64,000 nucleotides of DNA from Sphingobacteriales bacterium (GCA_028288165.1 JAQBOG010000017.1:124001-188000); one strand, 5' to 3'; counted from the first letter of the stretch, positions 35,215 to 44,424 are shown. The notes: generated by a model from the letters alone, not told the origin. Made by a program: numbers and translations.

Positions 35215-35603
35215 ATGGAAGAAGAGCAACCAAGTTTAGTAGCCAGATTTCAATCAACTTTTATCGATATGTTGTTCATTATCGTTATCATGATGATCGC
35301 ATCGTACGTTTTAGACAGCTTTGCTAACGTGCCAGATTGGGTCAGAATTAGCCTCATGGTTGGTTTATTTATAGCGTATGAACCGTTATGTATGTATTTG
35401 GATGTACAATCGGTAATTACATTAAAAACATTCGGGTTAAAAACTATGCTGATACCAGTAGTCGGATAAATATTCTCCAAGCCATTATACGTTATCTGTT
35501 TAAAATACTTTTAGGATGGATCTCATTTCTAACCGTCCATTCCAATCCATCTAAAAGAGCTATTCACGACTTAATTTCAGGAAGTGTAATGGTTAAAATC
35601 TAG
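35215..35603 (+). pseudogene. RDD family membrane protein, broken by a frameshift
   Basis: Two frames together make one RDD protein of about 129 residues. The first (35215-) gives the N-terminus with two helices (ARFQSTFIDMLFIIVIMMIA; ISLMVGLFIAYEPLCMY). The second frame then gives GCTIGNYIKNIRVKN, QAIIRYLFKILLGWISFLT and KRAIHDLISGSVMVKI. The switch falls at 35395-35400 in TATTTGG. One more T (TATTTTGG) would restore MYFGCTIGNY, so a single-base deletion in a T-run is the simplest cause. Unrepaired, the first frame ends at 35469 after 84 residues. It may be a true pseudogene or a sequencing error. Confidence 0.8.
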
Positions 35604-35633
35604 TATCAACTGGAAAATTTATATAAACGAAAA

Positions 35634-35658
35634 AAGGCCCGAAACGTTTCGAAGCCTT
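35634..35658 (-). terminator. Terminator of the NTF2-like gene
   Basis: The stem AAGGC/GCCTT encloses a second stem CGAAA/TTTCG, and on the minus strand a run of T follows. It lies about 25 bases past the stop at 35684. Confidence 0.75.
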
Positions 35659-35683
35659 AGCAAGGTTAGCGTGTAATAAAGTC

Positions 35684-36112
35684 TTATTTCAAGTAACTGC
35701 TTGAAATGTTGGTGATCTTCCAGCCGGTTCCTGTTTTGTCTAAATTGATGTAGTTAATTTTTGTAAAACCTTCATACTTCATGATCACTTTTATGATCGC
35801 TTGTGATGAATTGATTTTCTCTACTTCATAATCTGTAGTGCAGTTTTGTACCACGTTTTCTGAATGCTTCAAATAATTTAATAAGTCAGTTTTAGAGTAG
35901 TTAACCACCTTGTCCGCTCTTATTACAGTGAATTTCATGGTTTCATCTAGTATATCACCTAAGCCTTCCATTTTGCCATTCGCTACAGCTTCCACATAAG
36001 TATTTAGGGTATTATCAATTTTTGATTTTTCATTTTTTACACCATCTGCTGCAAATGCGCTAACGGATAATATCATGAATAAAGAGGCTGTTAAAGTTTT
36101 TAAAGTTTTCAT
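35684..36112 (-). CDS. Secreted NTF2-like (lumazine-binding-like) protein
   Basis: A 142-residue protein from the ATG at 36112 (MKTLKTLTASLFMIL). An upstream in-frame ATG would add 30 residues in front of a good signal peptide and is less likely. The signal peptide spans about 1-21 (VSAFAA). The mature part has the NTF2-like pattern DNTLNTYVEAVANGKMEGL, MKFTVIRADKV and a final GTGWKITNISSSYLK, as in the putative lumazine-binding family. The function is unknown; such proteins bind small ligands in the periplasm. Confidence 0.75.
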   Translation of the reverse strand: MKTLKTLTASLFMILSVSAFAADGVKNEKSKIDNTLNTYVEAVANGKMEGLGDILDETMKFTVIRADKVVNYSKTDLLNYLKHSENVVQNCTTDYEVEKINSSQAIIKVIMKYEGFTKINYINLDKTGTGWKITNISSSYLK

Positions 36113-37525
36113 TGTGTGTGATTTTAGATTTTTCTTTTCTGTTTGTTGATTCAAATGTAGGTCGAGAACCAACGCTGGCAAATCACAATTAGGTAAGCGC
36201 ATTTAACTTTTCGGTGAACAGAAGTTTTATTTCGGTGAAAATGAGTAAGGGGAATTTTTACCGGAAGGGAATAGGGGATATAAAGAGATAAATCATAACG
36301 ATAGCTAAGAAGGAATTTGTCTCTTAATCTAGATGAGTGGCTGAAGAAACGGACTAGCCAAGCGGAAATATGGCGAATGATTTGGAAGCGTCCGAGATAT
36401 GCATTGAACGTTTGGAAAGAAGAGGTGAGTGCTGTGTGGAATAGTTGCAGCCAGGATTAAAAATTAATGCGAACAGGATATAGGAATGTTCCGCAGAAAG
36501 CCTACTATTTAGTCAGGACAATACTGCCCACATACTTGATTTGCAAACTGGCGGTTTAGCCAATCAGCTCCGAAAAACTGAACCTGATAAATCACTTTAC
36601 AAAGGTTGACAAAAGCAATTGATTTATCAATTAATCAAAACGTATTCGACTCCGAGTCGTTCAAAAACTGGATACTTTACCGGAAAGTTCAAGACAAGAA
36701 GTGCGACCTCAGATTCATGTAAGGTTTGAAAAAGATGAACACCTAAAATTCGGAAGTATCAAAGACGACTAGATGGTGCTCTTGATTTTACAGGAAGAGA
36801 AGAGCAATCTACCCTTGAAACTGATCTTCTTATTTGCAAATTAAGTAAGCCGTTTTTAGGTCTTTTTGAACTTTTGATCGGTTAATAAAATGCAGGTTCA
36901 GTAGCTAACTGGAGGGACTTTTGTTCATGCTAATTTGCTGTACGTCGCATTGGAAAGTCCGGGGGACATGGTTAAAAGAACCTGTCAAAATCAGTAATAC
37001 CTCCTAGTATTTAAGGCTGAAAAGTGCCCAATTTATCTTCGTTAAAAGTTAACCGATGCATTTCCTGAAAATCATTCGTTAAATAAGTACAAAATATTTA
37101 ATGTGAATTTATATTTTATATAAGTAATAATAAATATCTCATTTACATTATTTTATAAAACTGTATTACTTTAAGTAATGGTATGATTTTTGGGTATTTG
37201 CCCCTTCATTATTAAACGAAAGCCGATTTGGCGCTTTAGAATTTATGAAAACGAATTGTTTGTCATCCACTCAAATTGTGGGAGATAAAAGTATAGTTCT
37301 TTGAAATGAGCATTGCAAAGGAGATCATAAAAATGGCTCGGTTAGGACCCGATAAATATCAGTTTGATTTCACCCGAAAATTAAAAGATGTACTGTAAAT
37401 ATCTCCGCTAATACAGCCGATAAAGAAGACATATTTCTGAAAAAATCCCAGCTTGGCTAGGCCCCTTGTCGCCACAAGGGGAAATCTATCTCCGACTAGG
37501 AATACAAAAAGCAAGTACTTAATAA

Positions 37526-37585
37526 ATCGCCCAAATCCTGCTCATCCCCAAATCCAGTAAATCCTGATTTTGACTACAGTTATGC
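37526..37585 (+). repeat. AAATCC-type word repeats
   Basis: Near-words AAATCCTG, AAATCCAG and AAATCCTGATT follow each other with short gaps. The style is like the other low-complexity intergenic words in this window. Confidence 0.4.
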
Positions 37586-37785
37586 CATAATACTGATTTA
37601 ACAATATGGAGTGGAATTTTTTTAACGACTGGCAGGCATGAGACACCAAAAGATGTTTAAACTTTTGTGTAACATATCCGTAAATACTGTTGATCAGAAA
37701 TTGCTTTATGAAAAAATCACCACACGTTTATCGTAAACATGCAAATAACCTAGTTCGAATATGAAAATAGTTTAAAAATTGCTTC

Positions 37786-37880
37786 TGGGCGTTCGGGCGG
37801 GCTTTCCGTTACAATCTTTTTGCCCAAAGAAAGAGGGCAAAAAGGATTTTCACTCAATCCCTAACGCAAAACCTAGCATG
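37786..37880 (+). repeat. Dispersed structured repeat, copy 6
   Basis: It begins TGGGCGTTCGGGCGGGCTTT and ends with CCCTAACGCAAAACCTAGCA and TG. The central inverted repeat is CTTTTTGCCC/GGGCAAAAAG. This is the most complete and symmetrical copy. Confidence 0.85.
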
Positions 37881-38106
37881 CTTCCTAATCACATTTTTAT
37901 GTTTTCTGAATCTTAATGATACTTTGCATATCGAACTCAGATTAATAGGTTGTCTAATTTTCTGTCTGAGCGGTGTAAGCTTTTTGCTTTGTAAGCTACT
38001 TTTATAGCTCGTAATTTTCATAATGTGTTTTTAACAGCCCTCATAACAGCTAAAAGCGTATATTTGGGATATTTTGCTATTAATATTACCTATATTATAA
38101 TTTATA

Positions 38107-39573
38107 ATGACCGCTATTGCCGACAGCTTATTAGAAAAATACGAACTTGTTGTAGGTTTAGAAACACATGTGCAGTTATCTACCTTAAGTAAAATATTTT
38201 CAACAGATTCAGCTGGTTTTGGAGCTAATCCAAATGAGCATGTAAATCCGGTAACTGTTGGCCTGCCAGGAACTTTGCCAAAACTCAACGGAAAAGTTGT
38301 GGAATACGCCATTAAAATGGGGCTTGCTACCAATTGTAAAATAAATTTGGAGAATCATTTCGATCGTAAAAATTACTTTTACGCCGATTTGCCAAAGGGT
38401 TTTCAAACAACTCAAGATAGTAAACCTATTTGCATAGAAGGGTATCTTGACATAAAAACCAAAAGTGGCAAAGAGGCACATATCCGGATAAATAGGATTC
38501 ATATGGAAGATGATGCAGGAAAAAGCATGCATGACCAAGATCCTGTTGATTCGCTGATTGATTTAAATAGGGCAGGTGTTCCGTTAATTGAGATTGTATC
38601 AGAACCTGATATTCGTTCGGCCGAGGAAGCCGCTCTTTACTTAGGTGAAATCAGAAAACTAGTTAAGTATCTGGATATTTGTGATGGAAATATGGAGGAG
38701 GGAAGTATCCGCTGCGACGCAAATATTTCTGTACGTTTAAAAGGCAGTGAACAATACGGTAACCGTTGCGAAGTGAAAAACTTAAATTCGGTTCGTAACT
38801 TGCAAAGAGCCATTGAACATGAGTATATCAGGCAGGTTAAACTCATTGAAGACGGAATTTATATAGAGCAAAATACGTTAAACTTCGATGCCAACACCGG
38901 AATCACTTCTCTATTAAGAAGCAAAGAAACAGCAAACGATTACCGCTATTTCCCTGAACCCGACTTAACACCATTAGTACTATCTGAGCAGTATATTGAA
39001 GAGCTTTTATCGCAATTGCCAGAACTACCTGAAAAGAAGGTGAAAAGGTATGTTAATGACTTAAATTTATCAGAATACGATGCGTATGTGTTGACATCTG
39101 AAAAGGAATTAGCAGAGTATTTCGATGAGCTAACCAAAGTAACATCGAACTATAAGGCTGCTGCAAATTGGATGATGGGTACCGTGAAGTCTTATTTAAA
39201 TTCAAATAGTATCTCCATCACAGAATTTACCATTAAACCCAAGGTATTAGGGCAATTAATTGCCTTAATTGATAGTGGGAAAATTAATAACAGCGTTGCT
39301 TCTCAACAGGTTTTTCCTGCTTTGCTTGATAATCCCAATTCATCTGTTGAGAGTATAGCAAAACAACTTAATGTTTTGATCGACGAATGTGTTGATGGCT
39401 TGGATGACTTAATAACAGAAGTTTTGAATAAATATCCTGACAAAGTGAAAGAATACCACAATGGTAAAAAAGGTGTTGTTGGATTGTTTATGGGGGAGAT
39501 CATGAAGAAATCAAAAGGTAAAATCAATCCTCAGGACGCAAATAAATTAGTACTTCAAAAATTAGAAAAATAA
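38107..39573 (+). CDS. gatB: Aspartyl/glutamyl-tRNA amidotransferase subunit B
   Basis: A 488-residue GatB. It has the N-terminal YELVVGLETHVQLSTLSKIF, the metal and transamidation site motifs (RNEYFADLPKGFQ-like KNYFYADLPKGFQ; GVPLIEIVSEPD), the EVKNLNS motif and the C-terminal YqeY-like tail domain (about 340-488). With GatA and GatC it converts misacylated Glu-tRNA(Gln) or Asp-tRNA(Asn) to the amides. gatA and gatC are not in the window, which is usual in this phylum. A TATATTTG -7-like element is at 38059. The next gene starts one base after the stop. Confidence 0.96.
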   Translation: MTAIADSLLEKYELVVGLETHVQLSTLSKIFSTDSAGFGANPNEHVNPVTVGLPGTLPKLNGKVVEYAIKMGLATNCKINLENHFDRKNYFYADLPKGFQTTQDSKPICIEGYLDIKTKSGKEAHIRINRIHMEDDAGKSMHDQDPVDSLIDLNRAGVPLIEIVSEPDIRSAEEAALYLGEIRKLVKYLDICDGNMEEGSIRCDANISVRLKGSEQYGNRCEVKNLNSVRNLQRAIEHEYIRQVKLIEDGIYIEQNTLNFDANTGITSLLRSKETANDYRYFPEPDLTPLVLSEQYIEELLSQLPELPEKKVKRYVNDLNLSEYDAYVLTSEKELAEYFDELTKVTSNYKAAANWMMGTVKSYLNSNSISITEFTIKPKVLGQLIALIDSGKINNSVASQQVFPALLDNPNSSVESIAKQLNVLIDECVDGLDDLITEVLNKYPDKVKEYHNGKKGVVGLFMGEIMKKSKGKINPQDANKLVLQKLEK

Positions 39574-39574
39574 C

Positions 39575-40675
39575 GTGAGAAGAATAAATCTGTTGGCTAT
39601 AATTAGCATACTGTTAGCTTTTGCTTCCTGTAAAAAAAATGACGAATTCAGTATATCCGGAAAACTTTTAAATGCTGGTGATGTAAAAAAAGTATTGCTT
39701 TATCAAGGCGATTCACTTGTAGATTCATCTATGCTGAATACAGATAAAGAATTTAAATTTAGAAGGGTTTCTGTAGATCCTAATTTCTACAATATCTCTG
39801 TTGGTGATAAAAACTATCTGGTAGTTGCTCAAAATGGGGATGAATTAGATTTTACGGCTGATTTAAAAGATGCTAACAATAGCTATGAAATTGAAGGATC
39901 AAAGAATGCAGACAAAATAAAGGAGTTTAATGCGATTAATACTAAATACGGAAAGGTTTTTCAAGAAATTCAAGGTGAATTTAGCCGCGTAGTAGAAAAA
40001 AATCCTTCGTTGAAAGATTCCATTACTAGTGTTTTAATGCCACAATTTGAAAAGAATATGACTGAATATTCTGAAGAGGTTTTAAAGTTTGCTAACAACA
40101 ACAAAGATAATTTAGTCGGTTTTTATGCTATCGGAACCATTGATGCATCTACGTACGAACAAGAATTAATAAAATATTCAGACGATATTAGCTCTAAGTT
40201 TCCTAATAATAAGCCAGTTAAGGATTTCATTACCAAAATGGCCGAGATCAAAAAGGTATCGGTCGGCCAGTCTGCACCTTTGTTTGAATTACCTACTCCA
40301 GAAGGTAAAATAGTTAAGCTAAGTGATTTTAAAGGTAAATTCGTTTTGATAGATTTTTGGGCTTCTTGGTGCGGACCATGTAGACAAGAAAATCCAAATT
40401 TGGTAAAGGCATATAATGCGTTCAAAGACAAGGGTTTTACTGTCTTGGGAGTATCTTTAGATGATAGTAAAGCTGACTGGTTAACTGCCGTTAAAAACGA
40501 CAATTTAGCTTGGACGCACGTATCTGATCTCAAAAGATGGGATAGCAAAATTGCTGCATTATATAAAGTGGAAGGTATTCCAGCATCATTTATCTTAGAC
40601 CCGACAGGAAAGATCGTTGCAAAAAATTTAAGAGGAGAGAAGCTTGAAAATTTTTTGAAGACTAATTTGAAGTAA
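39575..40675 (+). CDS. TlpA-like thioredoxin lipoprotein with DUF4369 domain, GTG start
   Basis: A 366-residue lipoprotein: Cys in LLAFASCKKND, then a DUF4369 domain (about 25-125), a helical part (about 130-215) and a thioredoxin/TlpA domain (about 225-366). The redox motif is WASWCGPCRQE. The cis-proline region is GIPASFILDP. It reduces or shuffles disulfides at the outer face of a membrane. The start is GTG at 39575, one base after the gatB stop, so it is probably co-transcribed with gatB although the functions are unrelated. Confidence 0.9.
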   Translation: MRRINLLAIISILLAFASCKKNDEFSISGKLLNAGDVKKVLLYQGDSLVDSSMLNTDKEFKFRRVSVDPNFYNISVGDKNYLVVAQNGDELDFTADLKDANNSYEIEGSKNADKIKEFNAINTKYGKVFQEIQGEFSRVVEKNPSLKDSITSVLMPQFEKNMTEYSEEVLKFANNNKDNLVGFYAIGTIDASTYEQELIKYSDDISSKFPNNKPVKDFITKMAEIKKVSVGQSAPLFELPTPEGKIVKLSDFKGKFVLIDFWASWCGPCRQENPNLVKAYNAFKDKGFTVLGVSLDDSKADWLTAVKNDNLAWTHVSDLKRWDSKIAALYKVEGIPASFILDPTGKIVAKNLRGEKLENFLKTNLK

Positions 40676-40690
40676 ATAGATTGTTAACGC

Positions 40691-40728
40691 TTAACAACAC
40701 TTAACAATTACTTAATAAGCACTTAACA
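40691..40728 (+). promoter_or_regulatory. Helically phased TTAACA repeats, Pho-box-like
   Basis: TTAACA occurs at 40691, 40701 and 40723 and TTAATA at 40712, with spacings of 10, 11 and 11 bases; a half copy TTAACG is at 40684. Direct repeats with 11-base spacing are the usual site form for OmpR/PhoB-type regulators. It ends about 20 bases before a -7-like TAATTTAG (40749) and 48 bases before the response regulator ATG. Confidence 0.7.
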
Positions 40729-40775
40729 ATTTGATGGCTTAGACAGGGTAATTTAGCAACACACAAAATTGAATT

Positions 40776-41465
40776 ATGAGCACTGCTAAACATAAGATCC
40801 TGATCGTTGATGATGAACCAGATATTCTGGAACTAATCGAATACAATCTGAAAAAAGAAGGTTACCACGTGTTCACTGCAAGTAATGGCCAAGAAGCTGT
40901 TACGTCTGCTAAGAAAAACTTACCCGATTTAATCATCCTTGATATCATGATGCCTAAAATGGATGGTATTGAGGCTTGTCGTATTATGCGAACAATGCCC
41001 GAGTTTAAAAATACCTTCATGGTGTTTTTAACTGCCCGAAGTGAAGAATATTCTGAAATTGCCGGATTTAATGTGGGTGCCGATGATTATATCGCTAAAC
41101 CAATCAAACCAAGAGCTTTGGTGAGCCGTATCAACGCTATATTAAGGCGTAATGTACAATCAGAGGAAGTAATTGATAATAAGCTCGAAATTTCTGACCT
41201 AACCATTGACCGTGAAGCTTTCTTAGTATATCGTGATGGCGAACGAATTGTGTTAGCTAAAAAGGAGTTCGAACTTCTTTACTTATTAGCCTCAAAGCCT
41301 GGCAAGGTTTATACTCGTGATGTTATTCTTAGAAGTATCTGGGAAGATTCAGTAGTAGTAACCAACAGAACCATTGATGTTCATATTCGTAAAATTCGCG
41401 AAAAACTCGGCGAAACTTATATTTCAACAGTAAAAGGAGTAGGGTATAAGTTTGAAATTCATTAA
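40776..41465 (+). CDS. OmpR/PhoB-family response regulator
   Basis: A 229-residue two-component regulator. The receiver domain (about 5-120) has DDEPD, the phosphorylation Asp in LIILDIMMPKMDGIEA (about residue 54), the Thr in VFLTARSE and the Lys in IAKPIKP. The winged helix (about 135-229) has KKEFELLYLLASKPGKVYTR, TNRTIDVHIRKIREKLG and KGVGYKF. It resembles PhoB/PhoP-type regulators. No sensor kinase gene is adjacent in this window. The TTAACA repeats in front suggest that it controls its own promoter. Confidence 0.92.
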   Translation: MSTAKHKILIVDDEPDILELIEYNLKKEGYHVFTASNGQEAVTSAKKNLPDLIILDIMMPKMDGIEACRIMRTMPEFKNTFMVFLTARSEEYSEIAGFNVGADDYIAKPIKPRALVSRINAILRRNVQSEEVIDNKLEISDLTIDREAFLVYRDGERIVLAKKEFELLYLLASKPGKVYTRDVILRSIWEDSVVVTNRTIDVHIRKIREKLGETYISTVKGVGYKFEIH

Positions 41466-41491
41466 TCTAAACATTGCTCTTAACAGGAAAT

Positions 41492-41520
41492 AGAGCTGAT
41501 AGCTGACTGCTAATAGCTCA
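41492..41520 (+). repeat. Word array before the pseudouridine synthase gene
   Basis: GAGCTGATAGCTGACTGCTA and ATAGCTC: a one-mismatch copy of the 17-mer at 41502, in the GCTG sense. The array is itself an imperfect inverted repeat (GAGCT..TAGC / GCTA..AGCTC). Confidence 0.7.
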
Positions 41521-41537
41521 TTTCTCCTTAAAAACCG

Positions 41538-41545
41538 TACTTTTG
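41538..41545 (+). promoter_or_regulatory. Candidate -7 element TACTTTTG
   Basis: It matches TAnnTTTG and lies 18 bases before the GTG start of the pseudouridine synthase gene. No clear -33 TTTG is seen. Confidence 0.4.
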
Positions 41546-41562
41546 CACCTTAATTTATTTGT

Positions 41563-42282
41563 GTGAAGTATCCAAAATTCGAGGGTCTAATCCTTTTTGA
41601 AAATAATGATCTGATTGTAGTTAATAAACCAGCTTTTTTAAGTTCGCTTGATGAACGGGAAGGCGGGGATATTAACTTATTAAGGCTGGCAAAGCAATAT
41701 TCTGATGACGCTCAAATCTGCCATCGCTTAGATAAAGAAACCTCTGGGGCATTAATTATTGCTAAGAATCCTGAAGCCTATCGCTTTGTTTCAATGCAAT
41801 TTGAGCATCGGAAAGTTAAAAAAATTTATCATGCCATTATAAACGGAACACATGTTTTTGAGAATTTAACCGTGGATTTGCCAATTTTGAATCTTGGAAA
41901 TAAAAATGTGGCAATTAGCAAACAAGAGGGGAAAAAGGCGGAAACCATCTTTAATTCCCTTCAGTTTTTTAAACACTACACCTTAGTAGAATGTAGTCCT
42001 ATAACAGGTCGTATGCACCAAATAAGGATCCATTTAGCATCTCAACGGGCTTGCATTGCAGGTGATGAAATGTATGGAGGAAAACCAGTTTTTTTATCAG
42101 AGATAAAAAGAGGCTATCGTTTGGGTAAAGAGCAAGAAGAATTACCTATCATGAAACGTTTTGCTTTACATGCTAAACAGATCACGTTTAAGATTAGTGA
42201 GGATACAGAAATGACCTTTGATGCTCCTTATCCTAAAGATTTTGCAACTCTACTAAAACTTCTCGAAAAGTTTGATGCTTAA
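41563..42282 (+). CDS. RluA-family pseudouridine synthase, GTG start
   Basis: A 239-residue RNA pseudouridine synthase without an S4 domain. It has FENNDLIVVNKPAFLSS, the catalytic Asp in CHRLDKETSGALIIAK and the GRMHQIRIHL motif. It isomerises uridine in rRNA or tRNA; which site cannot be told. The start is GTG at 41563. Its stop codon abuts the stop of the convergent lipoprotein gene with no base between. Confidence 0.92.
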   Translation: MKYPKFEGLILFENNDLIVVNKPAFLSSLDEREGGDINLLRLAKQYSDDAQICHRLDKETSGALIIAKNPEAYRFVSMQFEHRKVKKIYHAIINGTHVFENLTVDLPILNLGNKNVAISKQEGKKAETIFNSLQFFKHYTLVECSPITGRMHQIRIHLASQRACIAGDEMYGGKPVFLSEIKRGYRLGKEQEELPIMKRFALHAKQITFKISEDTEMTFDAPYPKDFATLLKLLEKFDA

Positions 42283-42816
42283 TTATTTCAAAGCACTATA
42301 GAGTTCAGAAACTGCCTCCCATTTAGGATCTTCTTCGAAAACAAAGGACTTGATTGCTGGATACTTTGTTTTCAAGCTGCTTATTTGTGAGCTAAAATCC
42401 TTTTGATCTTTAGATTTTATATAAAATATGAAATCGCGATAAGTATTCATATCGGTGTTTCCAATATAGCAAGTAGAGAATCTGGAAATGCTTTTCAAGA
42501 TATCCTGTTCGAGCTTATTGAACTGAATACTATCTCTCACACTTATGGCCCCTTCTTTGGTTTTCGATTGATTGACAGTAATAAAAACAGAAAGGGAATA
42601 GTCCATTTTATTGTTGAAATCTCTGTATTTGGTACTGATGTTTGCTGTGCAAGGTTGATTATTGGCCATGAACTTCAGCACAATTAACTTATCGGCAATT
42701 ACATTTTTGGTGGTATCCTTTGGGGTATAATTAGCATCAGTCAGACTTTTCTGACTTTTATCGCCACATGATGATGCTAGGAGTAATGTTCCGATGAGAA
42801 GTGAAAAAATCTGCAT
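42283..42816 (-). CDS. Lipoprotein with DUF695-like C-terminus
   Basis: A 177-residue lipoprotein: lipobox Cys in LLLASSCGDKS (about 17). The C-terminal half (DFIFYIKSKDQKDFSSQI and FVFEEDPKWEAVSELY) resembles the DUF695 pattern of an alternating beta strand, a helix and a final EDP-x-W motif. The function is unknown. It is a single gene, convergent with the pseudouridine synthase. Confidence 0.65.
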   Translation of the reverse strand: MQIFSLLIGTLLLASSCGDKSQKSLTDANYTPKDTTKNVIADKLIVLKFMANNQPCTANISTKYRDFNNKMDYSLSVFITVNQSKTKEGAISVRDSIQFNKLEQDILKSISRFSTCYIGNTDMNTYRDFIFYIKSKDQKDFSSQISSLKTKYPAIKSFVFEEDPKWEAVSELYSALK

Positions 42817-42934
42817 ATTTTTTGACTTTGCTAAAGTATTCTAAATTAAGCAAGCCTAGGCTATGAAATGAAGATAGTCCATGATTTACAAATAATCATG
42901 GACTATCGAATATTAATTTAGTCGAATTGACTTA

Positions 42935-44323
42935 TTAAGCCGTATAGCCTAGAATCTTCAATACTTGTTTACTGTTTTGCTCTTCTCCAAAAACTTCAAA
43001 GTTGAAGGTTTCATCTCTATTTCTGCGAATGATAACATGCTTCGGAGATGGGAGCAAGCAATGATGAATACCTCCGTAGCCACTTAAAACCTCTTGGTAA
43101 GCACCTGTATTAAAGAAACCTAGATATTGTACTTTACGTGTTTTAGGCATGAAAACACTATTCATATGTGCTTCCTGGTTATAGTAATCCTGGCCATCGC
43201 AAGTGATACCACCCAAGTTAACACGTTCATACTCAGAATCCCAGTTATTAACAGGTAAAAGAATATACTTTTGGTTCAAGGCCCAAACATCGGGAAGGTT
43301 TGTAATGAAAGAACCATCCAACATTAACCATTTTTCACGGTCATTTTGTTGTTTACGGCCTAAAACCTTGTATAAAATTCCTGAAGCTTCTGCAACAGTA
43401 TATTTTCCAAATTCGGTAATAATATCTGGTTCAATGGTATCGTTCTCTGCGCAAATTTCTTTAATTCGTTTAACAATTTCGTTTACCATGTATTCGTAGT
43501 CGAAATCGAAAACCAAAGAATCTTTAAAAGGCATTCCACCGCCAATATCCAGGGTATCTAGATCAGGATTTACCTTTTTGAATTTGCAATAGAGTGTTAC
43601 ATATTTTTCAAGTTCGTTCCAATAATATGGTGTGTCAGATATACCAGAATTTATAAAGAAATGGAGTAATTTAACTTTGAAGTTTGGTTTTGAAGAAATT
43701 TTATTGTTGTAAAAATCAATAACGTCTTCCATTCTTATTCCTAAACGCGAAGTGTAAAATTGCGAATCAGGTTGCTCTTCGGCTGCAATCCGTATCCCAA
43801 GATTACAAGGAATGTCAAGTTCATCATCATAGATATTAAACTCTTCTTTGTTATCCAAAACTGGGATAATGTTAGTATATCCATCATGCAGCATATCAAT
43901 AATGTACTGCTTATATTGAAAGGTTTTGAAACCGTTACAAATTACGGTAACATCCTTCCTTAGGTTCCCTTTTTTCTCTAAAGCATCAATCATTGGCATA
44001 TCAAATGCAGATGATGTTTCGATATGGATACCATTTTTTAGCGCTTCCTCCACAATGTGTTTGAAGTGGCTACTCTTGGTACAATAACAATACTTATAAG
44101 AACCTCTGTAGTTATTATTGACAATGGCTTTTTTAAACAGCAATTTTGCTTGCTGTATTTTCTTACTTATAATCGGAAGATAGGTAAAGCGAAGTGGTGT
44201 GCCGTAAGTCTCTATCATTTCCATGAGATTTAAATCATGGAAGTATAATTCATCATCGATAACTTCGAAACCTTCTTGTGGAAATCCTACACTTAGGTCA
44301 ATAAATTCCTGATAGCTCTGCAT
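42935..44323 (-). CDS. PLP-dependent arginine decarboxylase-like protein
   Basis: A 462-residue fold-III PLP enzyme of the Orn/DAP/Arg decarboxylase group, in the short form common in Bacteroidota. The PLP Lys is in YKYCYCTKSSHFKHIVEEAL. HFFINSG and LDIGGGMPFKD supply the phosphate-binding Gly loop, and TEFGKYTVAEAS and a C-terminal FFNTGAYQE with GGIHHCLLP complete the site. The likely reaction is arginine to agmatine, the first step to polyamines. It follows the deiminase and citrulline hydrolase genes on the same strand after 101 bases, so all three share arginine as starting material. Confidence 0.8.
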   Translation of the reverse strand: MQSYQEFIDLSVGFPQEGFEVIDDELYFHDLNLMEMIETYGTPLRFTYLPIISKKIQQAKLLFKKAIVNNNYRGSYKYCYCTKSSHFKHIVEEALKNGIHIETSSAFDMPMIDALEKKGNLRKDVTVICNGFKTFQYKQYIIDMLHDGYTNIIPVLDNKEEFNIYDDELDIPCNLGIRIAAEEQPDSQFYTSRLGIRMEDVIDFYNNKISSKPNFKVKLLHFFINSGISDTPYYWNELEKYVTLYCKFKKVNPDLDTLDIGGGMPFKDSLVFDFDYEYMVNEIVKRIKEICAENDTIEPDIITEFGKYTVAEASGILYKVLGRKQQNDREKWLMLDGSFITNLPDVWALNQKYILLPVNNWDSEYERVNLGGITCDGQDYYNQEAHMNSVFMPKTRKVQYLGFFNTGAYQEVLSGYGGIHHCLLPSPKHVIIRRNRDETFNFEVFGEEQNSKQVLKILGYTA

Positions 44324-44424
44324 TAATTAAATTTTGGCAAAAATGTGATTTTAAAATGAATTTGTCTGCTCTTCATGTGAAATTTCGAACGAAATAATCA
44401 AAAATTACACGCTACTGTATAAAT

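Larger units (their letters stand above)
36113..38106. other. About 2 kb without a supportable gene; probable decayed DNA
   Basis: Apart from repeat copy 6 and the gatB promoter area no intact gene is visible on either strand. Short peptide-like stretches ending in stops occur, for example one near 36657-36770 reading KLDTLPESSRQEVRPQIHV and one at 37307-37399 reading MSIAKEIIKMARLGPDKYQF, which suggest remnants of lost genes. I cannot assign them to a family. Confidence 0.5.

Noticed and set aside
37307-37399. 30-codon open frame MSIAKEIIKMARLG
   Set aside because: It is too short and has no known relative; it is kept only as a possible remnant.
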